This document shows, one piece after another, positions 42,278-49,993 of a stretch of DNA of 64,000 nucleotides (positions are counted from its first letter, which is position 1; every line of letters begins with the position of its first letter). Both the position numbers and the translations under genes were made by a program. The notes beneath the pieces were generated by a model that saw nothing but the letters and a program-made list of their open reading frames with translations, was not told where the DNA came from and searched no databases. Origin of the DNA: Acidobacteriota bacterium (GTDB taxonomy: Bacteria > Acidobacteriota > Aminicenantia > Aminicenantales > Saccharicenantaceae); NCBI GenBank assembly GCA_039683095.1, contig JBDKSB010000012.1, positions 1,117,846-1,181,845 of the forward strand. Direction: 5' to 3'.

Positions 42278-42288
42278 TCCCGTAGCGA

Positions 42289-42594
42289 GCGAAGCGAGCG
42301 GAGGCGGCAGAAGTCCAGCTGAGCGACTCGAAGCTGGACTTCTGCGAAATATCGGGATCAAGGTGTTTCTTGGCTTTTAGCGACGCGAGCGGAGGCGGCA
42401 GAAACCCGCCTGAGCGTCACGAAGGCGGGTTCCTGCGAAATATCTTGATAAAGTCGTCTGCCTGATAGCCTGTTGCCATCTGGTTTTGCGAAGCGAGCGG
42501 AGGCGGCAGAAGTCCAGCTGAGCGACTCGAAGCTGGACTTCTGCGAAATATCGGGATCAAGGTGTTTCTTGGCTTTTAGCGACGCGAGCGGAGG
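42289..42594. repeat. Cluster of variable-stem hairpins with a 107-bp exact direct repeat
   Basis: 42289-42395 and 42488-42594 are identical, 199 bases apart. Each holds a hairpin (42308-42344, 42507-42543) with stem CAGAAGTCCAGCT. Between them is a related hairpin (42399-42435) with stem CAGAAACCCGCCT. All share the flank GCGAGCGGAGGCGG on the left, a GAGCG..(A/T)C..CGA loop, and TGCGAAATATC on the right. The region 42278-42813 contains no supported gene. Confidence 0.75.
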
Positions 42595-42635
42595 TCAGAG
42601 ACCTTTCTCCTCCGTCGCGGCCGCTGACCTCCTGT
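42595..42635. repeat. Further hairpin next to the cluster
   Basis: AGGTCAG (42592-42598) pairs with CTGACCT (42624-42630), continuing from the same GCGAGCGG flank as the variable-stem hairpins but with a different, longer loop. Confidence 0.4.
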
Positions 42636-42640
42636 CCCGT

Positions 42641-42800
42641 TTCCGGCAGTCCCTCTCGAGGCGGTGAGGGAATTCACCTCGCAGATCCCCGTGCTGGAGA
42701 GGGGACCCGCGAAGCGGGGGGAACCGTGTAACCGGTTCCCGGGGCCGGGGAGCCAGAGGTGATTCCCGAGCATAGCCGGAGAGAGGGACTTTCCGGATTC
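42641..42800. repeat. Structured palindromic element, copy at 42 kb
   Basis: Nested pairing: CCGG.AGTCCCTCTC near 42643 with GAGAGGGACT..CCGG near 42781-42798; GAATTCACCTC with GAGGTGATTC inside; then smaller arms, CCCGCGAAGCGGG and GAACCGTGTAACCGGTTC. The arrangement suggests a branched RNA-like fold. Both ends match the element at 37285-37465. Confidence 0.6.
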
Positions 42801-42813
42801 AACAGAGGAAAAG

Positions 42814-42886
42814 CGCCCCCGACGGGATTCGAACCCGTGTTGCTGCCTTGAAAGGGCGGTGTCCTGGGCCTCTAGACGACAGGGGC
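42814..42886 (-). tRNA. tRNA-Glu (TTC)
   Basis: 73-base cloverleaf: acceptor GCCCCTG/CGGGGGC, D-arm GTCT/GGAC, anticodon loop CTTTCAA (anticodon TTC), T-arm ACGGG/CCCGT, discriminator G. CCA not encoded. The anticodon stem CCGCC/GGCAG has one C-A mismatch at 28-42. Co-transcribed behind tRNA-Lys. Confidence 0.93.
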
Positions 42887-42893
42887 ACATACG

Positions 42894-42965
42894 TGAGCCG
42901 TGCTGGATTCGAACCAGCGACACCCGGCTTAAAAGGCCGGTGCTCTACCGCTGAGCTAACGGCCC
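42894..42965 (-). tRNA. tRNA-Lys (TTT)
   Basis: 72-base cloverleaf: acceptor GGGCCGT/ACGGCTC (one G-T pair), D-arm GCTC..GAGC, anticodon stem CCGGC/GCCGG with loop CTTTTAA (anticodon TTT), T-arm with TTCGAAT, discriminator A. CCA not encoded. Confidence 0.97.
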
Positions 42966-42977
42966 GAAAAAAGCACT

Positions 42978-43005
42978 ATTATAGTGACGGGGGAGAAAGA
43001 GTCAA
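42978..43005 (-). promoter_or_regulatory. Promoter of the tRNA-Lys/tRNA-Glu operon
   Basis: Minus strand: TTGACT (43000-43005), 16-base spacer, perfect TATAAT (42978-42983), 12 bases before tRNA-Lys. Confidence 0.75.
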
Positions 43006-43031
43006 CAGCCCCCGGCCGGACGCCGAGCCCC

Positions 43032-43724
43032 TCAGGCGAGGGGCTCGAACTTGATGATGACCCAGCGGCCGCGATGCGGGATATTGTTGGCCTCGTCTTT
43101 GAGCAGGTACTGCTTGAGGAGCAGTTTGTATTTCTTGGTCACGCCGGCCCGGTTGGTGATGGAGATATCGACGTCCTTGGAGTGGACGCTGCCCGTCAGC
43201 TCGCGGACGTTCGGCAGCTCGCGCACGCCCAGGGAGAACATCGTCATCTCCTCTTCGGAGGAGGCGGCGGCTTTGGCGGCGCTGTAGGTCTTCTTGAGCT
43301 CCTGCATCTTGCCGTTCTCGACGTCGTACTTGGCCTGGAGCTCCTCGACCTTCTTCTTGAGGGCGGCCTTGGCGCCGGCCGAGCGGGTCGTATCCATCTC
43401 GAACTGGGCGTCCTTGACGGCCGCGTCCGAGTCGAGGGTCGGGCCGATCTGGGCGTCCTGGAGCTTCTTGGATTCGATCTCGGCCTTATTCAGATCGGGC
43501 AGCTTGGCCGGTTCGATCTTGTCCGGGCCGATGTTGATGACGGACCAGGAGCCCAGCTCCGGCTGGAGCGGGTCGAGGGCCATGCTCGACATCGTATCGT
43601 TGTCGTTCATCATGACGGCGTTGAAGTACTTTTTGAGGAGGGTTTTCTCGGGCGCCGGCGTGCATCCCTGGATAAAGATGAATGCGACGAAAACGCCGAG
43701 TGCGACCAGTGTTCTTTTCCTCAT
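43032..43724 (-). CDS. Hypothetical lipoprotein
   Basis: 230 aa. Signal peptide with lipobox FIQGC (Cys at residue 21). The mature N-terminus (LLKKYFNAVMMNDNDTMSSMAL) resembles small NTF2-like or DUF domains that count as 'leading helix plus strand'. A coiled coil occupies about residues 105-155. It ends with VSITNRAGVTKKYKLLL-type beta strands. Strong GGAGGAG upstream. Family not recognised. It is divergent from hoxF, with a 163-base gap. Confidence 0.75.
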   Translation of the reverse strand: MRKRTLVALGVFVAFIFIQGCTPAPEKTLLKKYFNAVMMNDNDTMSSMALDPLQPELGSWSVINIGPDKIEPAKLPDLNKAEIESKKLQDAQIGPTLDSDAAVKDAQFEMDTTRSAGAKAALKKKVEELQAKYDVENGKMQELKKTYSAAKAAASSEEEMTMFSLGVRELPNVRELTGSVHSKDVDISITNRAGVTKKYKLLLKQYLLKDEANNIPHRGRWVIIKFEPLA

Positions 43725-43823
43725 GTCTCCTCCTTCACTATTCGTTTCGAGACTTCTCTGGGAGGATGATATCGTGTTCGAGGGGGGAAAATCAAGCCTT
43801 TTTATCCGGGCCAGCGATCCTGG

Positions 43824-43852
43824 TTTTCCCGGCCTGTTTTTTATGCTACACT
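43824..43852 (+). promoter_or_regulatory. Candidate hox operon promoter
   Basis: Extended -10 TGC-TACACT (43844-43852) with a weak -35, TTTTCC (43824-43829), spacer 17. Leader of about 30 bases. Confidence 0.35.
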
Positions 43853-43887
43853 ACCACGCTCGAAAACTCCGATACGGGGTATTGAAC

Positions 43888-45696
43888 ATGGCGCAAGACA
43901 AGGATCCCGTTCTCAGGCACCCGAAGGACCCGGCGGCCCTGCTCGACGTCATCCGCGACGTCCAGGCCGCCGCGGGGCACGTCTCCGACGAAGCCGTCGG
44001 GCGCATCGCCGCTCACCTGAAGCTCGCCGAAGCCGAGGTCCGCGGGGCGGTGACGTTCTACCATTTCTTCTCCCTGGCCCCCCGGGGCCGGTCCACGGTC
44101 TACCTGAACGATTCCATCACCTCGCGGATGATGGGGCGGACGGCCGTGGCCCGGGCCTTCGAGGACGAGGCCGGCTGCCGCTTCGGCGAGGTCAGCGCCG
44201 ACGGCGCGATCGGCCTCTTCCCGACCTCGTGCATCGGCATGAACGACCAGGAGCCCTCGGCCATCGTCGACGGGACCGTCTTCACGGCCCTGACCCCGGA
44301 CAAGGCCCGGGCCATCATCCGCGGCCTGCGGGCCGGCACGCCGGCCCGGGACCAGGTCGCCGCCTTCGGCGACGGGGCCAACCAGTCTGACCTGGTCCGC
44401 TCCATGGTCGTCAACAACATCCGCCGGCGCGGCCCGGTCCTGTTCGGCGCCCACGAGACCGGCGCGGCCCTGCGCCAGGCCGTGGCCATGACCCCCGAGC
44501 AGGTCATCGACGAGGTCAAGAGATCCGGCCTCCTCGGCCGCGGCGGCGCAGGCTTCCCGACCGGCCTCAAATGGGAGTTCTGCCGGCGGGAGAAGGCGGC
44601 CCAGCATTACGTCGTCTGCAACGCCGACGAGGGCGAGCCCGGGACGTTCAAGGACCGGGTCATCCTGACCGAGCTGCCGAGGCTCCTGTTCGAGGGCATG
44701 GCCGTGGCCGGCTACGCCGTCGGGGCCAGGACCGGCATCCTCTATCTCCGGTCCGAATACGCCTACCTCCGGGACCACCTCGAGGCCGTCCTGGCCGGCC
44801 TCCGCAAGGACGGCCTGCTGGGCCGGAGCGCGGCCGGCCTGAAGGGCTTCGATTTCGACATCGTCATCAAGTCGGGCGCCGGCGCCTACGTCTGCGGCGA
44901 GGAGTCGGCCCTGCTCGAATCGGCCGAGGGCAAGCGCGGTGAGCCGCGCGACCGGCCGCCCTTCCCGGTCTCGTCCGGCTACCAGGGGCTGCCGACGACC
45001 GTCAACAACGTCGAGACCCTGGCCACCGCCGCCAGGATCCTGGCCGGCGGCGCGGCCTGGTTCAAGGCCCTGGGCACGACCCAGTCGGCCGGCACGAAGC
45101 TCCTGAGCGTGTCCGGCGATTGCGCCCGGCCGGGCGTCTACGAGGTCGAGTACGGCCTGACCGTCGCCGATCTCCTGGAGATGGCCGGCGGGGCCGGGGC
45201 CAAGGCCGTCCAGGTCGGCGGCCCCTCGGGCACGTGCGTCGCGCCGGCCGGGTTCGGCCGCCGGATCTGCTTCTCCGACCTGGCCACGGGCGGCTCGGTC
45301 ATCGTCTTCGGGCCCCGGCGCGACATCTTCGAGATCGTCGAGAACTTCATGGACTTCTTCGTCGAGGAGTCCTGCGGCTGGTGCGTCCCCTGCCGGGCCG
45401 GCAACGTCCTGCTCAGGAAAAAATTCGGGAAGATCGCCCGGGGCCTGGGCACCGCCGAGGACCTCCGCGAGATCGAGGCCTGGGGCAAGCTGGTCAAATC
45501 GACCAGCCGCTGCGGCCTCGGCCAGACCTCGCCCAACCCCATCCTGACAACCATGAAAAGCTTCCCCGAGCTCTACGAGGCCAGGATCCGCAAGGGGGAG
45601 GCGTTCGTCAGCGAGTTCGACCTCGCAACGGCCATCCGGGACGGCTGCGCCGCGGCCGGCCGCGAGCCCGAGTGCAAGGAGTCCCTCCATGACTGA
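43888..45696 (+). CDS. hoxF: NAD-reducing hydrogenase diaphorase subunit HoxF (NuoE-NuoF fusion)
   Basis: 602 aa from the ATG at 43888. Residues ~1-150 resemble NuoE (AAGHVSDEAVGRIAAHL, GAVTFYHFFSLAPRG) but keep only one of its four cluster cysteines (TSCIGM). From ~190 a NuoF module follows: LLGRGGAGFPTGLKW binds FMN, CNADEGEPGTFKDR binds NADH, and ESCGWCVPCR (~494) with the Cys of SRCGLGQT hold a [4Fe-4S] cluster. This NuoE-NuoF fusion is typical of HoxF. It transfers electrons between NAD(H) and the hydrogenase dimer through HoxU. Overlaps hoxU by 8 bases. Confidence 0.93.
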   Translation: MAQDKDPVLRHPKDPAALLDVIRDVQAAAGHVSDEAVGRIAAHLKLAEAEVRGAVTFYHFFSLAPRGRSTVYLNDSITSRMMGRTAVARAFEDEAGCRFGEVSADGAIGLFPTSCIGMNDQEPSAIVDGTVFTALTPDKARAIIRGLRAGTPARDQVAAFGDGANQSDLVRSMVVNNIRRRGPVLFGAHETGAALRQAVAMTPEQVIDEVKRSGLLGRGGAGFPTGLKWEFCRREKAAQHYVVCNADEGEPGTFKDRVILTELPRLLFEGMAVAGYAVGARTGILYLRSEYAYLRDHLEAVLAGLRKDGLLGRSAAGLKGFDFDIVIKSGAGAYVCGEESALLESAEGKRGEPRDRPPFPVSSGYQGLPTTVNNVETLATAARILAGGAAWFKALGTTQSAGTKLLSVSGDCARPGVYEVEYGLTVADLLEMAGGAGAKAVQVGGPSGTCVAPAGFGRRICFSDLATGGSVIVFGPRRDIFEIVENFMDFFVEESCGWCVPCRAGNVLLRKKFGKIARGLGTAEDLREIEAWGKLVKSTSRCGLGQTSPNPILTTMKSFPELYEARIRKGEAFVSEFDLATAIRDGCAAAGREPECKESLHD

Positions 45697-46393
45697 GATC
45701 CGCTTCACCATCGACGGCCGGGCCTGCCTGGCCAAGCCGGGCCAGACGATCGTCGAGGCGGCCAAGGCCAACGGCGTCTACATCCCGGTCCTCTGCCACT
45801 ATGAGGGGCTCAAGCCCGCCGGCAGCTGCCGGATCTGCACCGTCCGCGTCGCCGGCCGCTACATGGCCGCCTGCACCCAGCCGGTGACCGAGGGCATGGC
45901 CGTCGAGAACACGGCCCCGGACCTCGAGGACATGCGCAAGTCGCTCATCGAGATGCTCTTCGCCGAGGGCAACCACCTCTGCCCTTCCTGCGAGAAGAGC
46001 GGCAACTGCGAGCTCCAGGCCCTGGCCTACCGCTACCGGATGATGGTCCCGCGCTTCCCCTATCTCTGGCCTGTCCGGACGGTCGAGGCCGGGACCCCGC
46101 TGGTCATGCTCGACCGCAACCGCTGCGTCCAGTGCCTGCGCTGCGTCCGCGGCGTCCGGGCCAGGGACGGGCGGAAGATCTTCGCCTCGGTCCGCCGGGG
46201 CGCCCGCGTGGCCATCGAGATCGACCGGAAGCTGGCCGCCAGGCTGTCCGAGGAAGAGGCCCGGCGGGCCATGGACATCTGCCCCGTGGGCGCCATACTG
46301 CGCAAGGGGACGGGCTTCGCCAAGCCCATCGGCAAGCGCAGGTTCGACCGCACGCCGATCGGCGCCGACATCGAGAAGGGGATCGGGAGGTAA
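45689..46393 (+). CDS. hoxU: NAD-reducing hydrogenase subunit HoxU
   Basis: 234 aa, the iron-sulfur subunit homologous to the NuoG N-terminus. [2Fe-2S] ligands in LCHYEG, SCRICTV and ACTQP (residues ~35-70); a His-Cys3 [4Fe-4S] site in HLCPSCEKSGNC (~95-108); a further cluster from CVQCLRC and the Cys of DICPVGAI. It wires HoxF to HoxY. The stop is four bases before hoxY. Length matches HoxU (~235 aa). Confidence 0.95.
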   Translation: MTEIRFTIDGRACLAKPGQTIVEAAKANGVYIPVLCHYEGLKPAGSCRICTVRVAGRYMAACTQPVTEGMAVENTAPDLEDMRKSLIEMLFAEGNHLCPSCEKSGNCELQALAYRYRMMVPRFPYLWPVRTVEAGTPLVMLDRNRCVQCLRCVRGVRARDGRKIFASVRRGARVAIEIDRKLAARLSEEEARRAMDICPVGAILRKGTGFAKPIGKRRFDRTPIGADIEKGIGR

Positions 46394-46397
46394 CGCC

Positions 46398-46943
46398 GTG
46401 GGCAAACCCGTCATCGCCACCGCCTCGCTGGCCGGCTGTTTCGGCTGCCACATGTCCCTCCTGGACATCGACGAGCGCATCCTCAAGCTGGTCGAGCTGG
46501 TCGAGTTCAACAAGTCGCCGATCGACGACATCAAGGAGTTCACCAAGCCCGTCGACATCGGCCTCATCGAGGGCGGCTGCTGCAACAGCGAGAACGTCCA
46601 TGTCCTGCGGGACTTCCGCAAGAACTGCAAGGTCCTCGTTTCGGTCGGCGAATGCGCCATCATGGGCGGCCTGCCGGCCCTGCGCAACGGCATCCCGCTC
46701 AAGGAGTGCCTCGAGGAGGCCTACCTGAACTCGCCCACGATCGCCCCCGAGGACCGCCTCATCCCCAACGACGAGGACCTGCCGATCATCCTGGACAAGG
46801 TCTATCCCTGCCACGAGATCGTCAAGATCGACGCGTTCCTGCCGGGCTGCCCGCCCTCGGCCGACCTCATCTGGGAGGCCCTGACCGCGCTCATCGAGGG
46901 CCGGCCCCTGCACCTGACCTACGATCTGGTCAAATTCGACTGA
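46398..46943 (+). CDS. hoxY: [NiFe] hydrogenase small subunit HoxY
   Basis: 181 aa from GTG at 46398. One proximal [4Fe-4S] site: CFGCHMS, the Cys of SVGECAIMGG, and PGCPPSADLIW. The short length, lacking the medial and distal clusters of membrane uptake enzymes, is typical of cytoplasmic group 3d HoxY; there is no Tat signal. Pairs with HoxH. Confidence 0.95.
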   Translation: MGKPVIATASLAGCFGCHMSLLDIDERILKLVELVEFNKSPIDDIKEFTKPVDIGLIEGGCCNSENVHVLRDFRKNCKVLVSVGECAIMGGLPALRNGIPLKECLEEAYLNSPTIAPEDRLIPNDEDLPIILDKVYPCHEIVKIDAFLPGCPPSADLIWEALTALIEGRPLHLTYDLVKFD

Positions 46944-46956
46944 AGAGTGAACAGCC

Positions 46957-48405
46957 ATGGGCAAGAAGATCACCATAGAACCCGTCACCAGGGTCGAAGG
47001 GCACGGCAAGGTCACCATCCGGCTCGATGACGCCGGCCGGGTCACGGAGTCCCGCTTCCACGTCGTCGAGTTCCGCGGCTTCGAGCGCTTCGTCCAGGGC
47101 CGCCCCTACTGGGAGGCGCCGGTCCTGGTCCAGCGGCTCTGCGGCATCTGCCCCGTCAGCCACCACCTGGCCGCGGCCAAGGCCATGGATGTCGTGGTCG
47201 GGGCCGGGCCCGGCAAGCTGCCGGTCACGGCGGAGAAGATGCGCCGGCTCATGCACTACGGCCAGATGGTCCAGTCCCACGCCCTGCATTTCTTCTACCT
47301 GGCGTCGCCCGACCTCCTGCTGGGCCTGGACGCCGACCCGGCCGTCCGCAACGTCATCGGCATCATCGGCCTGGACAAGGACCTGGCCACGCGGGCCGTC
47401 CTGCTGCGCAAGTTCGGCCAGGAGATCATCCTGGCCACGGCCGGCAAGAAGGTCCACGGCACGGGCGCCGTCCCGGGCGGGATCAACAAGAACCTCTCCC
47501 CCGAAGAGCGCGACCGCTTCCTCAAGGCCCCCGACGGGCTGACGATCGACCGGGTGATCGAATGGTGCCAGGCCGCCGTCGACCTGTTCAAGGGCTACCA
47601 GGCCAGGCACAAGGACCTGGTCGACGGCTTCGCCGTCTTCCCCTCGAACCACCTCAGCCTGGTCCGCAAGGACGGGGCCCTCGACTTCTACCACGGCGTC
47701 CTGCGGGCCGTCGACGCCGACGGCCGCAAGGTCCTCGACGACGTCGATTACCAGGACTACCTCGAGTACATCGGCGAGGAGACCCGGCCCTGGAGCTACA
47801 TGAAGTTCCCCTACCTGCGGTCGCTGGGCAAGGCCGCCGGCTGGTACCGCGTCGGCCCGCTGGCCCGGCTCAACACCTGCGACTATATCCCCTCGCCGCT
47901 GGCCCAGAAGGAGTTCGAGACCTACAAGGCCTACACCGACGGCAAGCCCAACAACATGTCGCTCCACAGCCACTGGGCCCGGCTCATCGAGCTGCTCCAC
48001 GCGGCCGAGGTGGTCAAGGAGCTCCTGCTCGACAAGGACCTCCAGGGCTCGAAGCTGGTCAAGACCGGTCCGCGCGCTCCCGAGGGCATCGGCCTGATCG
48101 AGGCGCCGCGCGGCACCCTGTTCCACCATTACCGCGTCAACGGCGACGACCAGATCACGATGGCCAACCTCATCGTCTCCACGACCAACAACAACGAGCC
48201 GATGAACCGGGCCGTCCAATGGGTCGCCATGAACGTGCTCTCGGAGAAGCCCGAGATCACGGAGGGCATGCTCAACCGCGTCGAGGTGGCCATCCGGGCC
48301 TACGATCCCTGCCTCAGCTGCGCCACGCACGCGCTGGGCCGGATGCCGCTCGAGGTCGCTCTCGTCGATGCGGCGGGCCGGGTCCTCCAGAGGAAGGTCC
48401 GCTGA
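46957..48405 (+). CDS. hoxH: [NiFe] hydrogenase large subunit HoxH
   Basis: 482 aa. Nickel-iron ligands: RLCGICPVSHH (Cys62, Cys65) and DPCLSCATH (Cys452, Cys455). The sequence continues about 26 residues beyond the last motif, so a C-terminal extension must be cut by a maturation protease, presumably the one encoded next. VEFRGFERFVQGRPYWEAP and QSHALHFFYLASPDLLLG are typical of group 3d. The enzyme interconverts H2 and NADH in the cytoplasm. Direction in vivo depends on redox state. Confidence 0.96.
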   Translation: MGKKITIEPVTRVEGHGKVTIRLDDAGRVTESRFHVVEFRGFERFVQGRPYWEAPVLVQRLCGICPVSHHLAAAKAMDVVVGAGPGKLPVTAEKMRRLMHYGQMVQSHALHFFYLASPDLLLGLDADPAVRNVIGIIGLDKDLATRAVLLRKFGQEIILATAGKKVHGTGAVPGGINKNLSPEERDRFLKAPDGLTIDRVIEWCQAAVDLFKGYQARHKDLVDGFAVFPSNHLSLVRKDGALDFYHGVLRAVDADGRKVLDDVDYQDYLEYIGEETRPWSYMKFPYLRSLGKAAGWYRVGPLARLNTCDYIPSPLAQKEFETYKAYTDGKPNNMSLHSHWARLIELLHAAEVVKELLLDKDLQGSKLVKTGPRAPEGIGLIEAPRGTLFHHYRVNGDDQITMANLIVSTTNNNEPMNRAVQWVAMNVLSEKPEITEGMLNRVEVAIRAYDPCLSCATHALGRMPLEVALVDAAGRVLQRKVR

Positions 48406-48866
48406 GCCCGCGCCGCGCCACGGCCCCGCGCACGCTCGTCCTGGGGATCGGCAATCCGGGACGCCGGGACGACGGCCTGGGGGTCGCCGCGGCCGAACGC
48501 CTGAGGAAGCGCCGCCTGCGCGGCGTCGCGTGCGATGCCAACTACCAGCTCAACATCGAGGACGCCCTGGCCTGCGCCGGGCATGACGTCGTCGTCTTCG
48601 TCGACGCCGTTCGGGGACTGCGCAAGCCCTTCCGCTTCGGGCGCCTCGAGCCCGGGGCAGGGCTGCCGGCCATGAGCCATGCCCTCGATCCGGCCGCGGT
48701 CCTGGCGCTCGCGGCCGCGCTCTACGGCCAGACGCCCGAGGCCTGGCTCCTGGCCGTCCGCGGTCACAGCTTCGCCGTCGGCGAAGGGCTGACCGAACGG
48801 GGCGAGCGCGACCTCGGCCTGGCCCTCGGCTTCCTGGAGGCCTTCCTGAAAGGGGAACGCCCATGA
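48402..48866 (+). CDS. Hydrogenase maturation protease
   Basis: 154 aa if translation begins at CTG 48402, which overlaps the hoxH stop (CTGA) and has AGGAAGG four bases upstream. No ATG, GTG or TTG exists between the hoxH end and the conserved TLVLGIGNPGRRDDGLG start of the family. Asp in RRDDG, Asp in FVDAVRG and His in RGHSFAVG are the nickel-sensing residues. It cleaves the C-terminus of HoxH after nickel insertion (HoxW/HyaD family). Confidence 0.85.
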   Translation: MSPRRATAPRTLVLGIGNPGRRDDGLGVAAAERLRKRRLRGVACDANYQLNIEDALACAGHDVVVFVDAVRGLRKPFRFGRLEPGAGLPAMSHALDPAAVLALAAALYGQTPEAWLLAVRGHSFAVGEGLTERGERDLGLALGFLEAFLKGERP

Positions 48867-49534
48867 CCGTCAAGACCCTGACCGTCGTCCACGATCTCCT
48901 GGCCACGAACAAGCAGGCCGCCGCGGCCATCCGCGGCGAGCTCCGCGGCCGCGGCATCCTGGCCGTCAATCTGCTGAGCTCGCCGGGCTCGGGCAAGACG
49001 ACCCTGCTCGAGGCCCTGGCCGACCGCTTCCGGGGCCGGTTCCGCCTGGCCGTCATCGAGGGCGACATCGAGACCGAGCGGGACGCCGAGCGCATCCGGG
49101 CCAAGGGCGTCCCGGCCTGGCAGATCACGACCGGCGGCGCCTGCCACCTCGAGGCCCGCATGATCGGCAAGGTCCTCGCCGGGATCCCGGCCGACATCGA
49201 CTTCCTGTTCATCGAGAACGTGGGCAACCTCGTCTGCCCTGCCTCCTACGACCTCGGCGAGCAGGTCCGCCTGGTCCTGCTCTCGTCCCCCGAAGGGGAC
49301 GACAAGCCGGCCAAGTACCCCCAAGCTTTCCTGTCGGCCGACGCGCTCGTCCTGACCAAGGCCGATCTCCTGCCTTACCTGCCGTTCGACCCGGCCCGGG
49401 CCTCGGCCGAGGCCCGGGCGATCAAGCCCGCGCTCCGCGTCTTCACCGTGTCCGCGCTCCGCGGCGAGGGGCTCGACGAGCTCGCCGCCTGGCTCGTCGA
49501 CGCCCTCGAGCGCCTCAGGTCCGGCCATGCATGA
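48863..49534 (+). CDS. hypB: Hydrogenase nickel incorporation GTPase HypB
   Basis: 223 aa. The P-loop is SSPGSGKTTLLEAL near residue 38. EGDIETERDAERI, TTGGACHLEARMI and FIENVGNLVCPASYDLGE are HypB motifs, including the Cys-His metal site at the GTPase interface. The His-rich N-terminal nickel store of some HypB proteins is absent. Overlaps the protease stop (ATGA) and hypA. Confidence 0.96.
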   Translation: MTVKTLTVVHDLLATNKQAAAAIRGELRGRGILAVNLLSSPGSGKTTLLEALADRFRGRFRLAVIEGDIETERDAERIRAKGVPAWQITTGGACHLEARMIGKVLAGIPADIDFLFIENVGNLVCPASYDLGEQVRLVLLSSPEGDDKPAKYPQAFLSADALVLTKADLLPYLPFDPARASAEARAIKPALRVFTVSALRGEGLDELAAWLVDALERLRSGHA

Positions 49535-49880
49535 GCTGTCGCTCGTCGCCTCGATGTTCGCGATCCTCGAGGAGCAGGCCAGGGCGCACGGCGCGACCCG
49601 GGTCACGGCCGTCGTCCTCAAGGTCGGCGTCATGTCGGGGGCCGTGCCCGATCTCCTCGAATCGGCCTTCGAGGCCTATCGGAAGGGAACGCTGGCCGAG
49701 GGCGCGCGGCTCGAGATCGTCGTCGTCCCGGTGAAGCTCCGCTGCCCGGACTGCGGCGGCTCGACCGTCCGCGAGGACACGGACTTCTCCTGCTCCGCCT
49801 GCGGCTCGAGGCGGGTCGAGATCGTCGAGGGCCGCGACCTCGTCGTCGACAAGATCGAGCTCGAGACCGACGGCGCCTAG
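49527..49880 (+). CDS. hypA: Hydrogenase nickel metallochaperone HypA
   Basis: 117 aa. The N-terminal MHELSL supplies the nickel ligands (His2). The zinc domain has CPDCGG and CSACGS, four cysteines. With HypB it delivers nickel to HoxH. hypC, D, E and F are not in the window and must be encoded elsewhere. Last gene of the hox transcript. Confidence 0.96.
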   Translation: MHELSLVASMFAILEEQARAHGATRVTAVVLKVGVMSGAVPDLLESAFEAYRKGTLAEGARLEIVVVPVKLRCPDCGGSTVREDTDFSCSACGSRRVEIVEGRDLVVDKIELETDGA

Positions 49881-49895
49881 TTTTCGGCCGCGCAC

Positions 49896-49925
49896 TTGAC
49901 AAGGCCAAATCAGTTCTGCTATAAG
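49896..49925 (+). promoter_or_regulatory. Promoter of the NuoEF/glutamate synthase-like operon
   Basis: TTGACA (49896-49901), 18-base spacer, TATAAG (49920-49925). It leaves a leader of more than 200 bases before the first start codon. Confidence 0.65.
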
Positions 49926-49940
49926 TGCCGTCTTATTACG

Positions 49941-49993
49941 TGGTCTGTAGGTCTCCTGGCACTGCCGTAGGAGATTTTTATTTTTATAGACCA
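49941..49993 (+). promoter_or_regulatory. Leader hairpin with T-run, possible attenuator
   Basis: TCTCCT (49952-49957) pairs with AGGAGA (49969-49974), followed by TTTTTATTTTT. An outer pair, TGGTCT (49941-49946) with AGACCA (49988-49993), encloses both stem and T-run. It could be an attenuator or end the hox transcript. A second hairpin, CCCCCTTCAGGGGGG, lies near 50069-50085. Confidence 0.5.

Noticed and set aside
42289-42594. CRISPR array
   Set aside because: Only two exact copies, 107 bases long and 199 apart, with a related hairpin between them; no short repeat/spacer pattern and no cas gene.
42289-42594. Integron attC sites
   Set aside because: Variable stems with constant ends recall attC, but the conserved GTTRRRY-type core sites are missing and there is no integrase or cassette-like gene.
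49941-49993. Simple terminator of the hox operon
   Set aside because: Possible, but a well-spaced promoter lies between hypA and this hairpin, so it would be inside the next transcript; kept as a leader element.
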